In this document: one piece after another, positions 1 through 12,418 of the stretch
How positions within the stretch are numbered: position 1 is the first letter of the stretch
How the letters are laid out: every line of letters starts with the position of its first letter
DNA from: Calycina herbarum
Taxonomy: Eukaryota > Ascomycota > Leotiomycetes > Helotiales > Pezizellaceae
Assembly (NCBI GenBank): GCA_001414485.1
Contig: LLEY01000051.1
Location: 186,001 to 250,000, forward strand
Length of the DNA stretch: 64,000 nucleotides
Direction of reading: 5' to 3'
Notes under the pieces: generated by a model
What the model was told of the DNA's origin: nothing
What the model saw: only the letters and a program-made list of their open reading frames with translations
Database searches by the model: none
Position numbers and translations under genes: made by a program

Positions 1-204
1 ACAAGGGGAGTCTTCCTCTCTTCTTATCTGTATTTTATTATATACTTATTAAATAGTTCTCTTATTCTCGGTTAAGAGGCGTGTCCCTGAGTTCCTTAGT
101 CTAAGCTAGCACCCTAGGTCGTCTAAGGCGTAAGGTCTACTATAATATAGGCACTTTAGCTTATACTATATATGTCTTAAACACGTAGGGTGAAAGTCTT
201 TAGA

Positions 205-1266
205 GTGTTAAGTAGTACTATATAGACGGCATCGTTGGTTCTTCCTATAGTTCCTTTAGTTATACCACCTCTAGTACTTAGAGCACTATGTAATTATAGA
301 AACCTTAGAAAGAGATTTAAAGAAGACTCTTCTACTAAGAAGAGATATTATGTCTAGGATAGCGTAGCTGTCCTAGGCTTCTTCCTCTTTAAAGAAGACA
401 GTCTAGGAGGTGTAGAACAGCTTATCTAATAGCGAGATCCTTGTTATATCAACCTTTATAGGGACTATTCCGATTCGTTCCTTGATTACTATAGCTACTA
501 CTTTAGAAGTAGTAGGGACGAGGGTCGATATAATTACTCCTTTTTCGTTAATCTCGACGGCTTCGATACTTTAGAGTATCTCTAATAAGCGGTATACTAC
601 CTAGTTTTATAAGGTCTCAATCTTAGCTATAGAGAATAGCGTCTATATAAATGCCTTCTTTGTCGATAACAGGGCTTCTAAGGTAGCCTTATTCTTTAGT
701 ATAATAGCGAAACTAGAGCTAACCGAGAGGACCTCTTATACAAGCTCTTTACAGCCTATCTTTAGGTTATAGAGAGTAAGAAAGATAGCTAGAGCAGAAT
801 GTTTCCTTTCTAGGGAATTAGAGAGTAGTCGGATAAAGACTCTAAGGTCTAGTTTAGCTAAAGAACCCTTGTTCTTATCCTTCTATAGCTTTGAAGTACT
901 AGTAGAGAGAGAGAGAGAGTAGGGTATTACTACTGGTATGCTTTCAGGCGCTAAGGCGCCTTTTATAGTCTATATATATGAAAAATTTTCAGCCGAGCCT
1001 AGAGAGGGGGGAGGAGTCGTAGATAGCGTAGAGCCCTCTCTATATATAATAGAGAAGGTTTCTAAGATTAAGAGTAGTAAGAGAGGTGTCTCTAAGGTGT
1101 ATACTTAGTAGAATAGTAGGCTGATATCGGTAACTTAAGTATAAAAGGCTCGAAGGTAGAGAAGAAGGTCAGGAGAGGCTTTGTTAAGAGCAGTGCTTAG
1201 GTAGTAATCTACAGCTTCTACAGTTCCTCCGAAGAAGGTTTAGTCTATAGTACTACGCTTAAGAGC
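205..1266 (-). pseudogene. RIP-decayed transposon-like reading frame
   Basis: Read on the minus strand, one frame runs about 350 codons from 1266 down to about 205. It is broken by about fifteen stops, all TAA or TAG and none TGA, as expected when CAA/CAG glutamine codons lose a C. With those stops treated as Gln the frame looks like ordinary helical protein. I do not recognise the family. The orientation is opposite to the Ty3 element that follows, so it probably belongs to a different, older element. A LINE or other element ORF is possible but unproven. Confidence 0.4.
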
Positions 1267-1439
1267 TTTAGAAGTTGCTAAGACAAAGTACTATTATATA
1301 TTCAGAAGAGAGGGGATTAGACGCTCTCTCTCTTTTCCTAGGTCTCTTCTTAGAAGCGTAGATAAGGCTAGAGGCCTCCTAAGAGAGGTCTCTATAGAAG
1401 GAAATCAGCTTATTAAGTACGAGTAGATAAGAGCGAGTG

Positions 1440-4400
1440 ATTTAGAATAAAAAATTCGATCTACGAAAAAGGTGTATATTCTACTAAGTTATATATAGCT
1501 AATATAACTAAGCTAGTTAGTATAAATACTTTAGTTAAAAAGACTACTTTTTAATTCTTATCTAGTTTAATACTAAAACTCTTACTACTTGTAAGCGGAT
1601 CCTTCTCTATAGTTTAGACTACTTTAAGAATATTTAAAACCACCTCTACTAGCGAACGCTAAAAGACTCTAGACCGAGTTCTAGCTAGTACGACGTGCTA
1701 CTACTATAGTAAGCCTAGGCACTACAAAACCGACTGCTCTTAGCTACCTAGTATTAAAGAAATAGTCTAAGAAGCGGACGAAGATAACCTATAAGTCCTT
1801 GTAAAGTACCTCGATTCTAATCTAAATTAGAGGGAAAACAAGGCAGCTTAGATAAAGACTCCTTCTTAGGCCTATATAAATATAATCTATTAAATCTCAA
1901 CCTTTCTAGACTTATAGAAGGAAACTAATTCCTTATAAATATAATACTTAGTATATATAGATACGGTGTTAAAACTCGAGCTTTAATAGATATAAGAGTA
2001 AATAGATTCCTGTTCTTAAATCGACCCCTAGCTTTATAGCTATTCTAATCGTTAGATATATAGATTTGAAAACTACTCTACTTAGTACCTATTCGTAGAT
2101 ACGATAGTAGTATTAAGAGTAAAGTAACACAGTTTATACGACTATATCTAAACCTAGATCGACGTCGTATCTGAAACTACCTCTTTATAGTCCTAGACCT
2201 TAGATAATAAGACCTAATTATTAGAAACAAATAGTTAAAACATTTTAATATTCTCCTTAACCCTGCTAGGAATTAACTTATTTAGCTAGCTGAAACTCTA
2301 CCGACTCCTTACTTTAGAAAGGAGATCTTACTTTCTCTAACTTCTAGCTAGAACTAGAAGTCTTATTTAAATATATAGTCGGATACGAACTGAAGAGATC
2401 ACGCTCTCTATTAAGATAAAAAGCGAAGAAATAGTAAGCTCTTAGCTAAGTTATTACTATTATCTACGATATTAACTCCTAACGTCTACCTCTCTAACTC
2501 TAATCCGAAACCTCTCTAACCTACTAGTATAGCTTAGACAGATCGGACTCTATACTCTTTTATTAGTAAAATAAGTACGAATGCTTTATATTTTAATATA
2601 AAGCGACCTAATACTAAGTTCTTTATAATAAACATCTATGAATTAGATCGGATTATCGACGAAAGATTAGCTCTACTCTTAGATAACGCTAAGACTACGG
2701 ACCTGATACTATTCTGACTCTCTTAATATTACTTGTTATTCTAGGATATGTTCTTAAGAGCAGCCTCGGATAAACTTCTCTCTTACTATATATACGACTA
2801 TAAAATCACCTTAAATAAACCTCTTCCTACCTCCTACTCCTCTCTATATCGATAGTTAACTATAGAGCTATAAGCGACAAAAGAGTATCTTATAGATAAT
2901 TTAAATAAAGTATTTATCGTTAATAGTAATAGCTCTTTTATCTTACTAGTACTCTTCGTTAAAAAGCCTAATAGCGATAAGCTACGGTTCTATATCGATT
3001 ATCGGAAACTAAATACTCTTATCTAAAACGACCTCTATCTAATCTCTTATATCGACGAACTTATTTTAAGACTAAGGAAAGCTAAGATCTTTACTAAGTT
3101 AGATATACGATAAGCTTTCTACTATATCTAAATAGATCCTAACTCGGAAGAGATAACTATGTTTAGAACTAGGTATAGAATATATAAATATAAGGTCCTT
3201 CTTTTTAAACTCTATAATAGACCTGCTACTTACTAACGTTATATAAACGACGTCTTAATTAACTACCTAGATAACTTCTATATCGCTTACTTAGATAATA
3301 TACTAATCTATTTAGATAATATTAAAGATTATAAGAAATAAGTAAAGATAGTTCTAAATCAGCTCTAAGAAGTAGGACTTTAAGTAGATATTAAAAAGAG
3401 CTAATTTAGTATTACTTAAGTTAAATATCTCGGTTATATATTAACTACGAAAGGACTCGAAGTAGACTCTAATAAAGTAGAACCTCTACGAAACTAGGTC
3501 CGACCTAGTACTATAATAGGTGTAAAGTCTTATCTAGGCTTTTATAGATTCTATAGATAATTTATTAAGAACTTTAGCAAAATTATAAAACTCTTAACTA
3601 CTATAACACGGCCTTCGGAGCCGTTTTAGTAGACACTTAAATATAAAGAAGCCTTCGAAGAATTATAGACTTAGCTACTCTTAGTTTAAGCCTTATACTA
3701 CTTCGACCTCGAATGTTCTATAAAGCTAGAGACAGACTCTTTTAATAGAGTAATAGTAGGTATATTCTCTTAATAATATAGTAATCGTTAGTATTCTATA
3801 GGTTTCTATTCCTACGTCCTAGTCGGATATGAAACGAACTAGGAAATCTATAATAAGAAACTGTTTATAATTATAAAAGCGTTTAAAAAATAGTAACTAA
3901 GCTTATATTATATTAGAACCGTATTAATGTCTTCTTAGACTATAGATCCTTAGAATACTTTATAATAATAAAGCTACTTACTTCTAAGTAAGTATAATAG
4001 ATAGAATTCCTCTCTAACTTTAATTTCTAGATCTGATTTACGTCTAGAAAGAATAATTAAAAGGTAGATATACTAACTAGATAGGAGTAAGGTATTAGAA
4101 CATAAGATTAAGTTAAGTTAGACAGCTGCTTACGTACCCTTCTTAGACCTATTAGGCTTAACCTCTGAATCAACGCTAACCTTGCTTAGACCTTTTAAGT
4201 AATATCCTTTTCTATAATTAAGTTAGATATTATCCCTAGGTCTAGATTAGATCTAATTTAGAAGCTAAGGACAGCTAACATATAATTATTCGAGAAGGAA
4301 TATAGAGAACTTAAGAATAGTTATACTATCTTATCCGACAATTTACTCCTGTTTAGAGGACGGCTTTATATTAAAAGGAATACTAAACTTTATACGAATC

Positions 4401-6090
4401 TGATCCGAGAAGCTTATAACCAAGTATCTAGTACTTACCTAAATACTTGAAAGATATACTAGTTACTAGTATCCGCCTACTACTAGGTCGGCATAGGTTC
4501 GGACTATAAGCTATATATAGCTAACTACCGAGCTTATAGATACTCTTATCCTTGACAGACTAAATAATAAGAATTCCTCTATCTACTACTAGTACTAGAT
4601 TACCTAATATAGTATATATATATAGACTTTAAGTTATTTCTAAAGAATAAGCACGGATATAATACTATACTAGTATTTATTAACCGCCTTAGAAAGGATT
4701 CGGTGTCTATTCTCTACTACTCTACTATTAATACTAGAGGATTAGCCTAGTTTTTTATATAATAGATCTATCGTTTTAGTTACTACTTTAAATCAATTAT
4801 ATCTAATAGAGGACCTTAATTCGTCTTAGCTTTTTAGACGGAATTCTGTTATATTATCGGTATTAAGCTTAAGCTCTCTATAGCTTACTATAAATAAACA
4901 GATAATTAGACAGAGATTATAAACCGATATATCGATTAGAGGCTAAGGCCTTTCGTAACCTACTATTAGGATAACTAGAGCGAGTTAATCCCTCTTATAG
5001 ACAGAGTATAAATAACCCTTCCGTACTCGTCTATTAGTATAACCTCGTATTAGCTTAAGTTCGGGCTTGATTCGCGAACCTCGTAGGATTAGAATACTCC
5101 TAGAACCTCTATTCCCTAGGAACGACTAAATTACAATAAGGCAGTTAAGATAGCTACACGTATACACTCTGCCTAGAACGTAGCTAAAGATAACATAAGC
5201 AAAGCCTAGCAGAGAATATAAGATAGTACGAATTAGCACTGAAGAGCTATCGACTAAGACGTTAGTAATAGAGTTTACTTATTAACTAAGAATCTTAAGA
5301 TAAATCGACCTAGCTAAAAGCTAGCCGAACAGTGGACTAGACCCTTTGAAATACTAGAACGTGTAGGACACTCTTATAGACTAAAACTCCTAGAAGGATT
5401 ATTAATCTATAATGTTTTCGCTATAGACGTACTATCTAAAGATCCGAATACCCCTCTACCTAGATAAGAAGCCCTAGAGCTACCCCTAGAAATCGTTTAG
5501 AGTATATAAGAATAGGAAGTTTAAGAAATTCTTAGTAGTAGACTTTTTAAGAGACAACTATAATACTAGGTCAGATAGGTTGGTTATAATATAGACCCTA
5601 CCTAGTATCCTACTAATAATTTTCAAGGTTTACTACACCTTCTAAGGGACTTCTATATCAAATATCTAGACGAACTAGGACCGCCCTGACTCCTCTCTAA
5701 ATAGATCTAAGTATAGGAGGTAGACAAGAACTGACAACCGAGTCACTACTAAAAACAAACCCTGATACCACCCCGGCTATAATACGAAGCCTCGGGGACG
5801 AGTCTTTTTTAAGAGAGGGGATATGATAGCCCGCTATCAAGTATAGGAATGCCAAGGGTTACGTGGAATGTAAGGATTATGTATTCGAGTATCGGAATGT
5901 CCGGTTCAGACCTCCGAGTCTATTGTTATTATCCGAACCCTTTTATATATAGATGCCCTTACCCTTAGTATCGGGAAAGGTTAATTTGATCTTTTCCTTC
6001 GTGTTTAGAGCCTAGTATCCAAGCATGTTATTCTACGGAACGCACTTCCATATGCCTCTTTCATAGTATTGTCTGTTTCGTGCCGTTACA
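1440..6090 (+). mobile_element. RIP-inactivated Ty3/Gypsy chromovirus
   Basis: Domains appear in order on the plus strand once Q/W-to-stop changes are allowed. A gag zinc knuckle (C-x2-[C to Y]-x4-H-x4-C) is at 1696-1737. Reverse transcriptase lies at about 2940-3500, with FVKKP and DYRKLN blocks and a YLDN motif at 3288-3299 where YLDD is expected. RNase H follows at about 3660-3960, integrase at about 4420-5130 (SNRGPQF where SDRGPQF is usual), and a chromodomain at about 5515-5640. A polypurine tract (5811-5821) and a 3' LTR follow. The order RT-RNaseH-integrase-chromodomain defines a chromovirus. I found no 5' LTR and little gag before the zinc knuckle, so the 5' end is uncertain or truncated. 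Dozens of in-frame TAA/TAG stops make it inactive. Confidence 0.88.
5824..6090 (+). repeat. 3' LTR of the Ty3/Gypsy element
   Basis: This 267-bp segment starts TGATAGCC just after a purine tract and ends CCGTTACA, giving the TG...CA termini of an LTR. It begins with a short palindrome, TGATAGCCCGCTATCA. Unlike the element body, it keeps normal CpA and TpG dinucleotides, so it is barely RIP-mutated. No matching 5' copy is visible in the window. Confidence 0.7.
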
Positions 6091-6102
6091 CTTAATCGAT
6101 CG

Positions 6103-6358
6103 TTATAATTTAGCGGCTTTGGAGAGGGGGGCAATTAAGGGTGTATAAGAGCCTAGTACTGTTAAAGGGCTCTTACTAGGAAGGCGTGCTTCTAGAGCCT
6201 TTAAGCTAGCTCTTACTAAAGCTCCTATATCGATTATAACCTTCCTTAGTAGTGGTAGTGGTGGTGGCATATCGGTGGTAGGAGAGGGGGCCTTTTTAGT
6301 AGCTTTTTTAGTAGCTTTTTTGACTTTGGGGGGTGATTTGGGTATCTCTGGCCTAGGG
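6103..6358 (-). pseudogene. Open Lys/Pro-rich frame fragment beside the LTR
   Basis: On the minus strand an 85-codon frame is open from 6358 to a stop at about 6103, 13 bp from the LTR end. It begins with a Lys-rich stretch made of KKAT repeats and a Pro-rich patch, then a helical segment. There is no obvious start codon, so it looks like a piece of a larger ORF. It has the same orientation as the decayed frame at 205-1266 on the other side of the Ty3 element, so both could be parts of one interrupted element. The family was not recognised. Confidence 0.3.
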
Positions 6359-7408
6359 CCTTATAAGCGTATATTCCTAGGCATATTAGAGTATCAAAGG
6401 TATTAAGAATAAGGTAATAAGTGGTTATTTAGCTAATATTTCTATAGGGCCTCCTGGGCACGATTACGGTACGTAAAACGCTCGGATTATAAAAAAAGTG
6501 GGCAAATTCAAGCTTAACTCGCAACTGACTGTATTTCTATATGGAATACCAACACTCCGAAAAGTCAATTCATGTCAGCTGCGCTCTCAGAATGGGTTGG
6601 AAAAAAAAACGCCAAAGGGGTAAGAAGTTTAAATCAACCAAAGAAAACGATCTCTACAGCGCCAAAAAGACCAACAAACAGTGAACTGACTTTTACGTGA
6701 TGGAGATAAACCGGTAGGCCCACGGCCGCGACTCCTCCGTACCACCTGTGCCTCGCGGCTCCACGCTTATGTGGATATCTGGCGCATAAATGAATATCTT
6801 GTTCGCCCTGTCAATTTCTGTCAGCTATTTCAAGGAATAGATGGCTATTTTCCTCCTAGGAAGGTCCTAGATATAAATACTTTGGTTGCATGATCCCTTT
6901 TTAGCCGAGGCTTGGCCAAAAATACCAACAAAAGGTGAACGAGGAGAGTGGAGAACAAATTATCTTAGGTGGTGGTGTGGCATGCAGTGACGGAAGAGTT
7001 TTTGGCGTCAAAACTGGTATAAAAAGACGATTCTCCCGACAATTCATCAAAAGTCAATCCTCCTTCTCGCCATCTCTGGCGCCAATTTTCATTTGTTTCT
7101 CTTAGATGAATTGACCTGGATGCTCTCTGTCCAGGGTCTGGGTTGGAAAATAGCAAGGAATCACGTAATTCAATCACTCTGTGCTAATGGCGTCGTCTAG
7201 CGTCTCAAACTGGGAAGCGACGATTGCCTTTGTTTACATAATTTTCGCTTAATAGTTCCGGGGCTAGGGGTTAGTTCCCGGTCCGCCGGCAGACTAGATA
7301 CAAGGGCACCTGCTCTAAATTTCAGAAGCACGCTTGCATCAGAATTCCGGATTTTAACTCAACAACAGTTTGCCAATCCAACGAAAAAACAATCAATCTA
7401 ACAACAAA
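6359..7408. other. Spacer with no supported gene
   Basis: This spacer lies between the retroelement and the RIP-scarred pseudogene. It has normal CpA/TpG content and contains only short frames, the longest being 70 codons on the minus strand at 6965-7177 with no recognisable family. No RNA gene was seen. Confidence 0.5.
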
Positions 7409-8557
7409 ATGTCGCTAATAGATGTACTCTCGACGAACCAATGAGAAGCATACGAACGAGGCTGTTGCTACCGGAGAAACATAGAATAGTCTTCCTATTA
7501 GGAGTTTGTCGAGAACCTTCAAACATTAGTATATCGAAGAGGGATTAGCCCTAATGTTAAGTAATTTATTAAGAGTACTCTAGCTTTATACGTGGAATTC
7601 TTTGGACTAGACAAAAGGAATAAGAGCATATAGGAGAAAGAGCTATAGTTAGTAAGGATAGAGAATATACTAGAAATAAGGCTTACAAAGGGGTCTACGG
7701 ATTAGGAAAAGATGAAAGATCTTATAACAAATATAATCCGACTTCGTTTCAATAACTATTTCAAGGCAAACATCGGTACAATTCAAGCAATCGCTAAAGA
7801 AGAAACGGAAGGCCTAGAAACGACGAAGATTATTGCTACCTTAAGCTAGAAGACCATATTAGAAAAGATTAAATTAGATAATAGTTCAGGCTTTAGAAAC
7901 ACACTTGAAGATCTAGTTATAAAGACTAACATAATAGCGACTTTGGTAGAATACAATATCTACGAATACGCTACCTAAAACAGCATTACCCACGCCGTCC
8001 TCGACATGCTATTAGCTGCTAGAGAATAGAATACAATAGCCGAACTAATCTATTGTAATAGGCGATGGCTTACTAAACATAATCTCGTAATAGAAGCATG
8101 TGATAAAACGAAACTTCTATAATCTATAACTATGTTCGAAAAAAGAACATTCTTAGAGATAAGGGTTTCCCCGGATGAGATTACTAGGGTATTAAAAGTT
8201 CGGAAACTCAAACTTTTAGTTAAGCAAAAGAAGATCGAGGAAGTAAGAGAGAAGAGAGAAGTATAGTTATAGGCATAGAAGCTTAAGAAAGAGTAATATA
8301 AGGAGATTATGGAAAACGTAAAGGGATTCTACGAAAACCATAACTACGCCCTGCTCCGACGGGCCAGAAAAAACCTACTAGACGCAGATGCGGAGGCAGA
8401 GGAAGCGAAGGACATTGTAGATGCGAAGAAGAGGGAGTTAGATATAGCAAGGAAGGGTTTGCGAGAATCGGAGACGGAGAAGAAGAAGAAGGCGCTACAC
8501 TTTAGAACAAATTTTAAGGAGGCAAAAGAGATGGGACAGCTGGAAGATTCTCAGTAG
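7409..8557 (+). pseudogene. RIP-scarred gene, coiled-coil C terminus
   Basis: From about 7562 a single frame runs to a stop at 8557. It is interrupted by about twelve TAG/TAA codons, mostly where Gln would fit, for example in the helical stretch at 8260-8300. An ATG at 7409 lies in the same frame, but the frame slips by one base near 7560. The last 82 codons (8309-8557) have no stops and encode a charged coiled coil rich in Glu, Lys, Ala and Arg. The upstream part looks like an alpha-helical fungal protein of unknown family. The decay resembles RIP but is milder than in the neighbouring retroelement, since many CAA and CAT codons survive. The 3' ORF alone could still be expressed, but I treat the whole as a pseudogene. 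Confidence 0.5.
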
Positions 8558-9707
8558 ATAGAATTACATTGGGGTTTAAAATTGAGGTACCAAGAAGCAG
8601 CGTACAGAACACTTACTTGTGAAGAGACATGCGCCAGTATTCAATCGTCGAGAAGAAGCCGCACGGAGAAACCACATGAATGGTGTCAAGAAAATCAGCT
8701 GGTGCTGTCTGGATATACAGGGCACTCTGCTATTGAAGTATGCGAGAGCAAGTCATCTTGGGGACCAGATTTCGTCTCTGTTACCGAGGGGATCTTTTGT
8801 GACATGTGTGAGCGTCGTTCATATCCGCTGTGCAGCGAGAAGGAGACCGGGGCATGTTTTGACATGGCAACGAAACAATTAAAGTCAACTGGAAATGGGC
8901 GTCGTGATGGGATAATTCCTGAGAAAAGATACAATGAAGTAAGGCACTGGAAGTGATCGTAAATGAATTTTTCTTTGGCGTTAGGTTCTATTTATTGGCT
9001 TTAGAAATGAAAATGACATATGTGCTAACTCGAAAGAGTCTTTGGAGGAACTTGAGGAATGTTTTGTTTTCTGCGATATTCGATAAATATAGGTCCTATT
9101 GAATACCACCATAAGCCGTAGACTATACAAGATGACAATAACAACGGAAAGCAAACTCTCTAAAGAACGAACTAACTCACTCCAAAAATCCAATAAAAAG
9201 CACATAAGACTGAACTTCTCCCCTCCAATAGGAAGTAAATATACAGCTTATATTGGTATTAGCCTAAACGCACCATCCCGGGAAGGTTATGTGACACTCC
9301 GGATTACCAGATTAGGCTTCCCACCCCGCGAAGGCGGGGTCGAGAATGTGGGGTTACTCAACCACAGCACCCGCAAAACGAGAACGAAAAATATATCTCC
9401 AGTATTTCCAGTCTCCTTTCTCATGTTCCTTATGTTCCTGTAATATTGTTGTTTCCCAAGAATCACTCGATTCGGTTCTTTTCTGCACTTCCTCCAACAG
9501 TCAACTATTGGGATACTCGTTTATTTCGCGAAACATCAATTGAACCAAACAAGAAACCTGGAACTTGGTACCACAACGAGAGATATATACCCGCTAGCCC
9601 GACACTCGTGGAACCAGCGAAGGATCAAAAGGAAAGAAAAACAAAACAAAATCCTCGATTCAAACTCATCAAGCTCGCCAAACCACGCCCCAAATTCAAA
9701 TCGAGCC
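8558..9707. other. Intergenic, upstream of DAK gene
   Basis: No supported gene. It contains a perfect 6-bp GC hairpin (stem CCCCGC/GCGGGG, loop GAAG) at 9324-9339 of unknown role. Short overlapping frames at 8582-8956 and 9099-9443 lack family features. The last few hundred bases should contain the promoter and 5' UTR of the kinase gene. Confidence 0.5.
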
Positions 9708-11930
9708 ATGTCATCAAAACACTACTTCCCCTCGCAGGCAGTAAACACCCTCGTCCCCTCCTACCTCCACGCCCTCACAACCACAAACCCCTTTCTGCTC
9801 CTGCTTCCAGAACACCGCGTCATTCTGAACAGCAATCATAACCCCGAAAATGGTATGTCTTCGCCAAGTTTCTTTCTTTTTCACATTATCTTAATGATAT
9901 AAGACTTGGTCCTCTCTAGGGATAGCCCTCTTTCTTGCCCCCTCAACCGCCCTCCCCCTTTTCTCTCCAAGAAAAAATCCTCCAATGACTAACACCCCTC
10001 TCCAACAGTAACCCTAATATCAGGCGGCGGCTCCGGGCACGAACCAGCATGGTCAGGCTACGTAGGCGACGGCCTCCTCTCCGTAGCAGCATGCGGCGAC
10101 ATCTTCGCCTCTCCATCCATGAAACAAGTTCTCGCCGCGATAGCGGCTGCCCCCTCAAAAAAGGGAACAATCCTCCTAATCACGAATTACACGGGTGATA
10201 AATTGCACTTCGGGTTAGCAGCTGAACGGGCGTTAGCGGGAGGATTTGTGGAGAGGATTGTGGTGTTGCCTGCTACGGATGATGTTAGTATTGGGCGGAG
10301 CAAGAGTGAACGTGTGGGGAGGAGAGGTTTGGCGGGGAATGTTATTAGTGAGTTGGACCCCCTTTTGGATTTTGTGATTGGGGAAAGCTTGAGGTTGGGA
10401 TTGAGGATGTGAGCTGATTTTTGAATAGCGATGAAGATTTTGGGTGCTGCTGCGAAGAAAGAGTGGAGTTTCGAGGGGTGTGTGAAGCTCGGGAAAGCGG
10501 TTAATGAACAATTGGTTTCGATTGGATCTGCGCTTGATCATTGCCATGTTCCTGGACGACAGAACCATGATGAGATTGGGGATGATGTGTGTGTAGTTGG
10601 AGCGGGAATTCATAATGAGCCCGTAAGATTTGCCCTTCTTAGTAGGGAAGATTTCTAACTTTGAGCAGGGAGCGCAAAAGATATCGCCATTTCCATCGGT
10701 GGAGGACCTCATCGGGCAACTTCTGACTCTGCTTTGCGACCAAAATGACCCCGAACGCGCATTTGTGAAATTCAACAAGGACGATGAAACAGTTTTGCTG
10801 ATCAACAACTACGGAGGGTTATCAAATCTCGAGCTAGGTGCACTGACACAAGAAACTCTAGTTCAATTGGGTAAGTGGACAAAATCCGAAAACTTCCGTG
10901 TGTCCTGCTAATACAAATATAGACGAAAAATGGGATATCAGACCAACAAAGGTATACTCGGATTGTTTCGAGACATCATTGAATGGACCTGGTTTCTCCA
11001 TCACGCTATTCAACATTACCACAGCGGCGAAGAATAGTGAGACTTCAGTAGCGGAATTACTAGAGCTATTGGCAGACGAAACAAACGCACCTGCATGGCC
11101 AAATGTGCTCTCAAATACATCGACAAAGGTTGAGCGTCCGGCAGCTCCAAAAATAGATATCGAGAAGCAAACTCAAATATCCGCTAGCGAGGAAATCAAA
11201 GGTACGGAATGGCAACTGAGCTGGTAAAATGAAATGATTCTGACAACCAACAGTTGATCCGAAACTTCTTGAAGCTGCCATCAGATTAGCAGCTGAACGT
11301 GCGATTGCAGCCGAACCAAATTTGACAAAATGGGATATGGTCATGGGTGATGGAGATTGTGGGGAAGCAGTGAAAGGAGTCAGCGAAGGTATCTCAACAG
11401 AATTCCTTCTAGTGATTGGGCCGAAGCTAACATCTTATATAGCCACTCTGAAAATACTGGATAACAAACTCGCTGATTCTGGCTCAATATTCGACATGCT
11501 TCATGCTATAATCGATGCAGTAGATGATATGGGCGGAACCCTGGGTGCCATCTTTGGCATTCTTATTGCTGCCTTGGCATCGACCCTCAAAGCCCAAAAG
11601 GTGAAAGGAGAAGGAGATCTTATGAGTATCTTTGCACCAGCTCTCACGCAAGCTGTTGGTCATCTGAAGAATCACACAGGCGCGAGAGTTGGTGATAGGA
11701 CTGTGATGGATGTACTAATTCCATTTCAAGAGACCTTGGAGAATGAGAGAGATTTGGGACAAGCAGTAAAAGAAGCTGAGAAAGCTGCAGAAGGTACAAA
11801 AGATTTGAAGCCAAAGTTTGGACGAGCGAGTTATATTGGTGCTGGAGGAGATGAACAAAGGCTTCCAGATCCAGGAGCATGGGCCTTGATGGAGATTGTT
11901 AAGGGAGTGTATGATGCTAGTACAAAGTGA
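9708..11930 (+). CDS. DAK1: Dihydroxyacetone kinase (glycerone kinase)
   Basis: This is an ATP-dependent kinase of dihydroxyacetone, in cytosolic glycerol/DHA metabolism and detoxification. I reconstruct seven exons: 9708-9852, 10009-10347, 10429-10622, 10669-10870, 10923-11201, 11254-11388 and 11443-11930, giving 593 residues, the normal size of single-chain fungal Dak. The N-terminal DakK domain shows the TLISGGGSGHEPAW loop, the GDKLHFGLA and GRRGLAG blocks, and GAGIHNEPG with the substrate-binding histidine at about residue 223. The C-terminal DakL domain has MGDGDCGE, LADSGSIFD and a GDRTVMDVLIP block, which bind ATP-Mg. The start is the ATG right before SSKHYFPS, which matches family N termini. 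The 54-bp intron at 11389-11442 is inferred because reading through would insert residues into the DakL domain; it carries a CTAAC branch site. Confidence 0.93.
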
Positions 11931-12418
11931 TGGGATTAGAGCTCCTTGTAGATCAAATGCTCTCGAATGTAAAACAAATTGTTACAGTAAGGAAATTCGG
12001 ATCTCCTAGTACACTTGTAGATTCCAAAATGATGCCTTGAAGGTGTAGTCTGAGCTACCTCTTGTGATGCGATGCGCGCAGAGAGGTATATATTTTGGGC
12101 TCGAATTGTAATACTGAACAGCAGTACATTTCCTTTATTCCAGAATGAAAGAGATGTATTCGCCAATTCCAATTCCCATAAATATTATCTCCATGGACCC
12201 AATCTGGTGCAATGGCGTGCCACTCCCTGCTCGCCCTCCAGACATTATTCGTAGAATCTGACAATCCGGGTTTGCTTGGGGGCAGATGTGGCTTTCGGGG
12301 AGAGGAGTTACGTATTCGATTTCCGAGCCCTTCCGGCTTGCTTCGCACCGCAATTTACAATGGGGTGATTTGGATTGTTGTATCCGTACATTGGTATGCT
12401 ACTCGGTCGGCGGGTAGA
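11931..12418. other. Convergent 3' spacer (DAK/COX16)
   Basis: 488 bp between the 3' ends of the kinase gene and COX16. It probably holds both 3' UTRs. No gene was found; several overlapping short frames show no codon or family signal. Confidence 0.5.

Noticed and set aside
6965..7177. 70-codon frame on minus strand
   Set aside because: Short, no family features, no start-context or partner exons.
8582..8956. 124-codon frame on the plus strand
   Set aside because: No family feature; overlaps other frames on both strands and lies in the decayed block.
9446..9902. Frames overlapping the first DAK exon
   Set aside because: Wrong frames; the DAK start at 9708 and splice phase explain the region.
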